Assembly: GCF_023517795.1 (NCBI RefSeq)
Contig: NZ_CP082928.1
Coordinates: 4,216,001 to 4,280,000 of the forward strand
Reading direction: 5' to 3'
Origin: Pseudomonas fulva
GTDB lineage: Bacteria; Pseudomonadota; Gammaproteobacteria; Pseudomonadales; Pseudomonadaceae
Length of the DNA stretch: 64,000 bases
In this document: positions 60,798 through 64,000 of the stretch, piece by piece
Position numbering within the stretch: position 1 is the first letter of the stretch
Layout of the letters: each line of letters starts with the position of its first letter
Made by a program: the position numbers and the translations under genes
The notes under the pieces: generated by a model
Databases searched by the model: none
Seen by the model: only the letters and a program-made list of their open reading frames with translations
Told to the model about the DNA's origin: nothing

Positions 60798-61415
60798 GTG
60801 GACACTCCGCAGGCTGGTCTGTTCGATCACCCAGCGTTGCAGCTGCCGGATGCCGAACTCGCCTATCAGCCCCACTGGCTCGACGCCGCCACGGCCGATT
60901 GCTGGCTGCAAACGCTGGTCGAGCAAACGCCCTGGCAACAACCCGACGTGCTGCTGTTCGGTCGTCGTCATCCAGTGCCGCGCCTGCTGGCCTGGTATGG
61001 CGACAGCGAAGCCAGTTACCGTTATTCCGGCATGACCCACCAGCCGCTGCCCTGGACGCCGCTGCTCGCCGAGATTCGCCAGCGCCTGGTCGACACCCTC
61101 GGGCAGCCACTCAATGGCGCGCTGCTCAACTACTACCGTGATGGCCAGGACTGCATGGGCTGGCACAGCGATGACGAGCGCGAACTCGGCGCCGAGCCGC
61201 TGGTGGCGTCCCTGAGCCTGGGCGGCGTGCGGCGCTTCGATCTGCGCCGCAAGGGCGCCACGCGCATCGAACACTCCCTGCAGCTGGAGCATGGCTCGCT
61301 ACTGGTCATGAGCGGCCGGACGCAGCATCATTGGCAGCACCAGGTGGCCAAGACGCGCAAGCCCTGTGCCCCTCGCCTGAACCTGACGTTTCGTCTGATC
61401 CGGACGCCGCTATGA
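60798..61415 (+). CDS. AlkB-type alpha-ketoglutarate-dependent DNA repair dioxygenase
   Basis: A 205-aa Fe(II)/2-oxoglutarate dioxygenase of the ALKBH2/3-like group; such enzymes remove 1-methyladenine and 3-methylcytosine from DNA. Iron triad His-x-Asp in CMGWHSDDERELG and His in TQHHWQHQVAKT, 2-OG-binding Arg in APRLNLTFRLIR. Start: a GTG at 60798 has GAGG at 9 nt; the alternative TTG at 60789 has no spacing. Product overlaps the next small gene by ATGA. Confidence 0.92.
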   Translation: MDTPQAGLFDHPALQLPDAELAYQPHWLDAATADCWLQTLVEQTPWQQPDVLLFGRRHPVPRLLAWYGDSEASYRYSGMTHQPLPWTPLLAEIRQRLVDTLGQPLNGALLNYYRDGQDCMGWHSDDERELGAEPLVASLSLGGVRRFDLRRKGATRIEHSLQLEHGSLLVMSGRTQHHWQHQVAKTRKPCAPRLNLTFRLIRTPL

Positions 61416-61573
61416 GCAATGACGTGAAGTTGATCGATTTCGCCGCCGAGCGCGACAAGCGCATCCACGACCTGCGCGACAGGAAGCTCGAGGAGATGCG
61501 CAACGCCTTCGAACAGGCGCTACCACTGCCCAAAGGCAAGAAGAAGCCCAATAGCAAACCGAAGAAACGATAA
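61412..61573 (+). CDS. Small conserved hypothetical protein (53 aa)
   Basis: A 53-aa very basic protein (MSNDVKLIDFAAERDKRIHD; tail KGKKKPNSKPKKR) whose ATG overlaps the alkB-like stop codon, a sign of translational coupling. Probably helical then disordered; could bind nucleic acid by charge. I do not recognise a family. Confidence 0.65.
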   Translation: MSNDVKLIDFAAERDKRIHDLRDRKLEEMRNAFEQALPLPKGKKKPNSKPKKR

Positions 61574-61650
61574 GAACCTGCTCAGCATCCTTGAGCTGGA
61601 TTCCATCGGTTTTGGCTGAGTGGTGTCAGTGATTCGGCCGCGATCTCGCG

Positions 61651-61724
61651 GGAGGGGCCGGGCGGCGATCCGCTTTAGCCGCAAGCCCTTCGCACATCAA
61701 ACGCTCGCGGCTAAAGCCCCTCCT
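61651..61724. repeat. Degenerate intergenic hairpin repeat, second copy
   Basis: GGAGGGGC (61651-61658) and GCTTTAGCCGC (61672-61682) pair with GCGGCTAAAGC (61707-61717) and GCCCCTCC (61716-61723). The right half is nearly the same as the right half of the repeat at 53088-53157, so the two are one dispersed family. Confidence 0.6.
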
Positions 61725-61891
61725 ACAAGCTCTGTTCATCGGCCAGTCTGCTTTTTGCGGACTTACAAAAGATCGTGAACAGGCGCTAACGCAGCTTTTC
61801 TGCGTATCCGTTGGCGCTGCCCCAGAGCTGTCTAAATTATTGATGCAGAACAGTCGCCGTCTGGCCGCTTGCGTTCGCTCGTGCCTGGCAT

Positions 61892-61905
61892 TTGACCTGG
61901 ATCAA
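61892..61905 (+). promoter_or_regulatory. ANR/FNR box of phrS
   Basis: TTGACCTGGATCAA differs from the consensus TTGAT-N4-ATCAA by one base. Its centre is about 41 bp before the predicted start (about 61940), the class II activator position, with a weak TAACGT -10 at 61927-61932. Indicates expression under low oxygen. Confidence 0.7.
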
Positions 61906-61971
61906 TGGCGGGCAGCGCGTGGCTGTTAACGTAGCCCCATACCCGAGCGACAACGGATGCAAGGAGGCAGC

Positions 61972-62088
61972 ATGTTCTTAGATGTGGTGGTTCTGGCCGG
62001 TATCGGCACTGTCGGACTGATGATTCTGTTTGGCGTCGGGTTCACGTATTTCGTCTGGAAGGATGCGAGCAAGAAAAAGCCGCAGTGA
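61972..62088 (+). CDS. 38-aa small membrane protein encoded within phrS
   Basis: ATG 5 nt after AAGGAGG; protein of 38 residues with one hydrophobic helix (VVVLAGIGTVGLMILFGVGF, about 5-24) and a basic tail (WKDASKKKPQ), so an inner-membrane protein with a cytoplasmic C-terminus is likely. Codon use is ordinary and the Shine-Dalgarno is among the best in the window. Function unknown. Confidence 0.75.
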   Translation: MFLDVVVLAGIGTVGLMILFGVGFTYFVWKDASKKKPQ

Positions 62089-62118
62089 TCTCCAGGCTCA
62101 CGAGCACGCAAGGCATTG

Positions 62119-62143
62119 GGGCGACTTCGGTCGCCCTTTTTTT
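62119..62143 (+). terminator. Intrinsic terminator of phrS
   Basis: Perfect 7-bp GC stem (62119-62125 with 62130-62136), TTCG loop and seven T. Confidence 0.9.
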
Positions 62144-62202
62144 CGTACCGCATTCGGCGTATCCATCACCTGGGCCACGCGACCCTCTGGACAGTATATG
62201 CT

Positions 62203-62214
62203 TAGCTAGCTAAT
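62203..62214. promoter_or_regulatory. Perfect 12-bp palindrome, candidate repressor site
   Basis: TTAGCTAGCTAA, 77 bp before the FUSC gene, followed by the AT-rich TAATTT that may form a -10. MarR-family repressors often bind such sites next to exporter genes, but no regulator gene is in the window. Confidence 0.4.
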
Positions 62215-62290
62215 AATTTGCCGCCTGCACGGAGGCGGAACCCATCGGCTACGGCTATGTTCAGAGCTGAGACCCTTTTAGGTAAGCACC

Positions 62291-64000
62291 GTGCGTGATC
62301 CCCTGCTGGCGTTCGTTGCGCCGAGCACCCAAGCCCTCCAGTTCGCGATCAAGACCCTGCTCGGCGGCGGTCTGGCGCTTTGGCTCGCCCTGCGCCTGGG
62401 CCTCGAACAGCCGCAGTGGGCCCTGATGACCGCCTTTATCGTCGCCCAGCCGCTGTCCGGCATGGTGGTGCAGAAGGGCCTGGCGCGCTTGCTGGGTACC
62501 CTGGTCGGCACCTTCATGGCGGTGGTGATGATGGCGCTGTTCGCGCAGATGCCGCTGCTGTTCGTGCTGGCCTTCGCCCTGTGGCTGGGCCTGTGTACGG
62601 CGGCGTCGACCATGCTGCGTAGCGCCTGGTCCTACGCCTTCGTGCTGGCCGGCTATACGGTGGCGATCATCGGTTTGCCGGCCATCGGCAAGCCCCAGGT
62701 GATCTTCGACGAAGCCATCGCCCGTTCCACGGAGATCTGCCTGGGCATCGTCTGCGCCACCCTGAGCAGCGCATTGCTGTGGCCGCAGCGGGTCGAGCGC
62801 CAGCTGGCCCAGCAGGCCCGCGATGCCTGGCAGACCGGCCTGAAGGCGGCGCGCCAGGCGCTGACCGGCGAGGAGGAGGCGCGCAAGGGCCTGCTCGAGG
62901 CCCTGTCACGTATCGTCGCCGTGGATGCCCAGCGCGAGCACGCCTGGTTCGAGGGCGAGCGCGGTCGCCAGCGGGCCATCGCCCTGCGGGTACTCAGCCG
63001 CGACCTGCTCGGCGTGCTGCGCCTGGCCCGCGGTGTGGCGCGCCAGTGGCGGCAATTGAACAGCCTCGAGGCCGAGGCCGTGGCGCCCTGGTTGCAGGAG
63101 GTCGACGAGCGCCTGCAGAACGACGCAGACGACCGGGCGCAGCTGATCGAGCGCCTGCGTCAGGCTGCCGGGGACGACGAGCTAAACGGCGGCCAGCAGC
63201 TGTGCCTGGAGCGCATGGCGGTGCTGCTGATGCGTATCGAGGACGCCAGCCGTGCGCTGCTGGCCGTCGAGCAGGGCAGGGCGCCGGCCGATGCGCCGCG
63301 GGCGCTGTCCTGGCACTACGACTGGCAGAGCGCGCTGGTCTATGGCTCGCGCAGCGCGCTGGCGTTCCTGACCCTGGCGAGCTTCTGGCTGGCCACCGGC
63401 TGGACCCACGCCACCGGCGCCATGCTGCTGGCCTGCGTGGTGTGCAGCCTGTTCGCGCGGCTGGAGGCGGCGCCGCAGATCGGCCTGATGTTCCTGCGCG
63501 GCATTTTGTACGCGCTGCCGGTGGCGTTCTTCGTCGGGCAGATCCTGATGCCGCAGATCGACGGTTTCGTGATGCTCTGCATGGTGCTCGGCGTGCCACT
63601 GTTCTTTGGCGTGCTGGGCATGGCCAAGCCGGCGGTGGCGGCTACGTCCACGGCGTTCTGCCTGCACTTCATCGTACTCTGCCTGCCGCCACCGGGTGTC
63701 GGCTACAACGTCGAATTCTTCCTCAACGAGGCGCCGGGCATGCTCATGGGCGTGGCCGTGGCGGTCATGGCGTTTCGCGTGATCGTGCTGCGCAACCCGG
63801 TGTGGCATGGCCGGCGCCTGGTGCATGCCATGCTGGTCGACCTCGGCCGGCTCACCCGTCGCGACCTGGGCCGGGCTGAAAACTGGTTCGGCGGGCGCAT
63901 GGCCGACCGCCTGCTGCAGCTGGCGCGGCACTATCCGGCGCGCCCGGATCAGGCACGCAGCCGCTGGGACGAGGGTGTGGCCGGTCTTGACCTGGGTGAT
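62291..64000 (+). CDS. FUSC family exporter (fusaric acid/aromatic acid type), 3'-truncated by window edge
   Basis: 570 codons are present without a stop. The product begins MRDPLLAFVAPSTQALQFAI and has a cluster of hydrophobic helices in the first 170 residues (LLGGGLALWLALRLGL, FMAVVMMALFAQMPLLFVLA, YAFVLAGYTVAIIGLPAIG). A charged periplasmic or cytoplasmic stretch (about 175-350) and a second membrane cluster (SALAFLTLASFWLATGWTHA onward) follow. FUSC proteins export aromatic acids with an HlyD partner, which must lie beyond the window if present. GTG start at 62291 after TTTAGGTAA. A short overlapping upstream ORF (62257-62298) is noted in the findings. Confidence 0.85.
   Translation, partial: MRDPLLAFVAPSTQALQFAIKTLLGGGLALWLALRLGLEQPQWALMTAFIVAQPLSGMVVQKGLARLLGTLVGTFMAVVMMALFAQMPLLFVLAFALWLGLCTAASTMLRSAWSYAFVLAGYTVAIIGLPAIGKPQVIFDEAIARSTEICLGIVCATLSSALLWPQRVERQLAQQARDAWQTGLKAARQALTGEEEARKGLLEALSRIVAVDAQREHAWFEGERGRQRAIALRVLSRDLLGVLRLARGVARQWRQLNSLEAEAVAPWLQEVDERLQNDADDRAQLIERLRQAAGDDELNGGQQLCLERMAVLLMRIEDASRALLAVEQGRAPADAPRALSWHYDWQSALVYGSRSALAFLTLASFWLATGWTHATGAMLLACVVCSLFARLEAAPQIGLMFLRGILYALPVAFFVGQILMPQIDGFVMLCMVLGVPLFFGVLGMAKPAVAATSTAFCLHFIVLCLPPPGVGYNVEFFLNEAPGMLMGVAVAVMAFRVIVLRNPVWHGRRLVHAMLVDLGRLTRRDLGRAENWFGGRMADRLLQLARHYPARPDQARSRWDEGVAGLDLGD

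Larger units (their letters stand above)
61574..61939. other. Intergenic region upstream of phrS
   Basis: About 366 bp without a gene. It contains the hairpin repeat 61651-61724, then the ANR box and promoter of phrS. Otherwise nothing recognised. Confidence 0.55.
61940..62143 (+). ncRNA. phrS: PhrS-like small RNA
   Basis: About 204 nt from the predicted start to the terminator. PhrS of P. aeruginosa (PA3305.1) is about 213 nt, ANR-controlled, contains a 37-codon ORF, and activates pqsR translation. The window has the same neighbour (alkB-like gene), an ANR box, a 38-codon ORF and a terminator, so identity by context is strong. The pairing region and targets cannot be checked by eye. The region after the ORF, 62089-62117, is a candidate seed area. 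Confidence 0.75.

Overview
The window is a 64-kb, GC-rich stretch of a Pseudomonas chromosome. Gene content, protein sequences and gene order match blocks known from P. aeruginosa: relA-mazG, purMN-hda, proS-oprD, aspS-yebC-ruvCAB-ybgC-tolQRAB-pal-cpoB-queEC-tRNA-Lys, nadA-bepA-bcp-gcvR-dapA-bamC, putAP, and rapA-alkB-phrS. The blocks are joined differently from P. aeruginosa, so this is another Pseudomonas species. No prophage, CRISPR array, rRNA operon or insertion sequence is visible. The only recombinase is an orphan serine recombinase near 46 kb.

Layout. 1-5.1 kb: end of rlmD, then the stringent-response synthetase relA, mazG and a DUF2058 gene. 5.1-8.0 kb: a minus-strand purM-purN-DUF3108 operon. 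8.3-14.6 kb: DUF2066 protein, a PerM-type permease, hda, a minus-strand arsC/wrbA/DUF2069 cluster and a YihY-type membrane protein. 14.6-21.5 kb: small conserved genes, a PilZ-like protein, a thioredoxin-like lipoprotein, acylphosphatase, proS and an OprD-family porin. 22.1-24.2 kb: HIT protein, slyX, a membrane-anchored cold-shock-domain protein and dps. 24.4-36.6 kb: aspS, yebC, the Holliday-junction genes ruvCAB, the complete Tol-Pal system, queE/queC and tRNA-Lys(UUU).

36.7-45.4 kb: ilvE, nadA, a BepA-like protease, a TusA-family protein, bcp, gcvR, dapA, bamC and a purC of the long (about 290 aa) type, unusual for a pseudomonad. 45.7-52.7 kb: the orphan serine recombinase, a PLP-dependent serine/threonine dehydratase-like gene, and the proline catabolism pair putA-putP, separated by a short MITE-like element. 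52.8-60.3 kb: a VF530 protein, a large class A PBP-like protein, an aldo/keto reductase and rapA. 60.5-64 kb: two small conserved genes around an AlkB-type DNA repair dioxygenase, a very likely PhrS small RNA locus (ANR box, 38-codon ORF, terminator), and the start of a FUSC-family exporter that runs off the window.

Most of the window is core housekeeping sequence. The accessory signals are the phrS locus, the purC/recombinase junction, the element between putA and putP, the hairpin repeats near 53.1, 57.4 and 61.7 kb, and the AT-rich gap after oprD.
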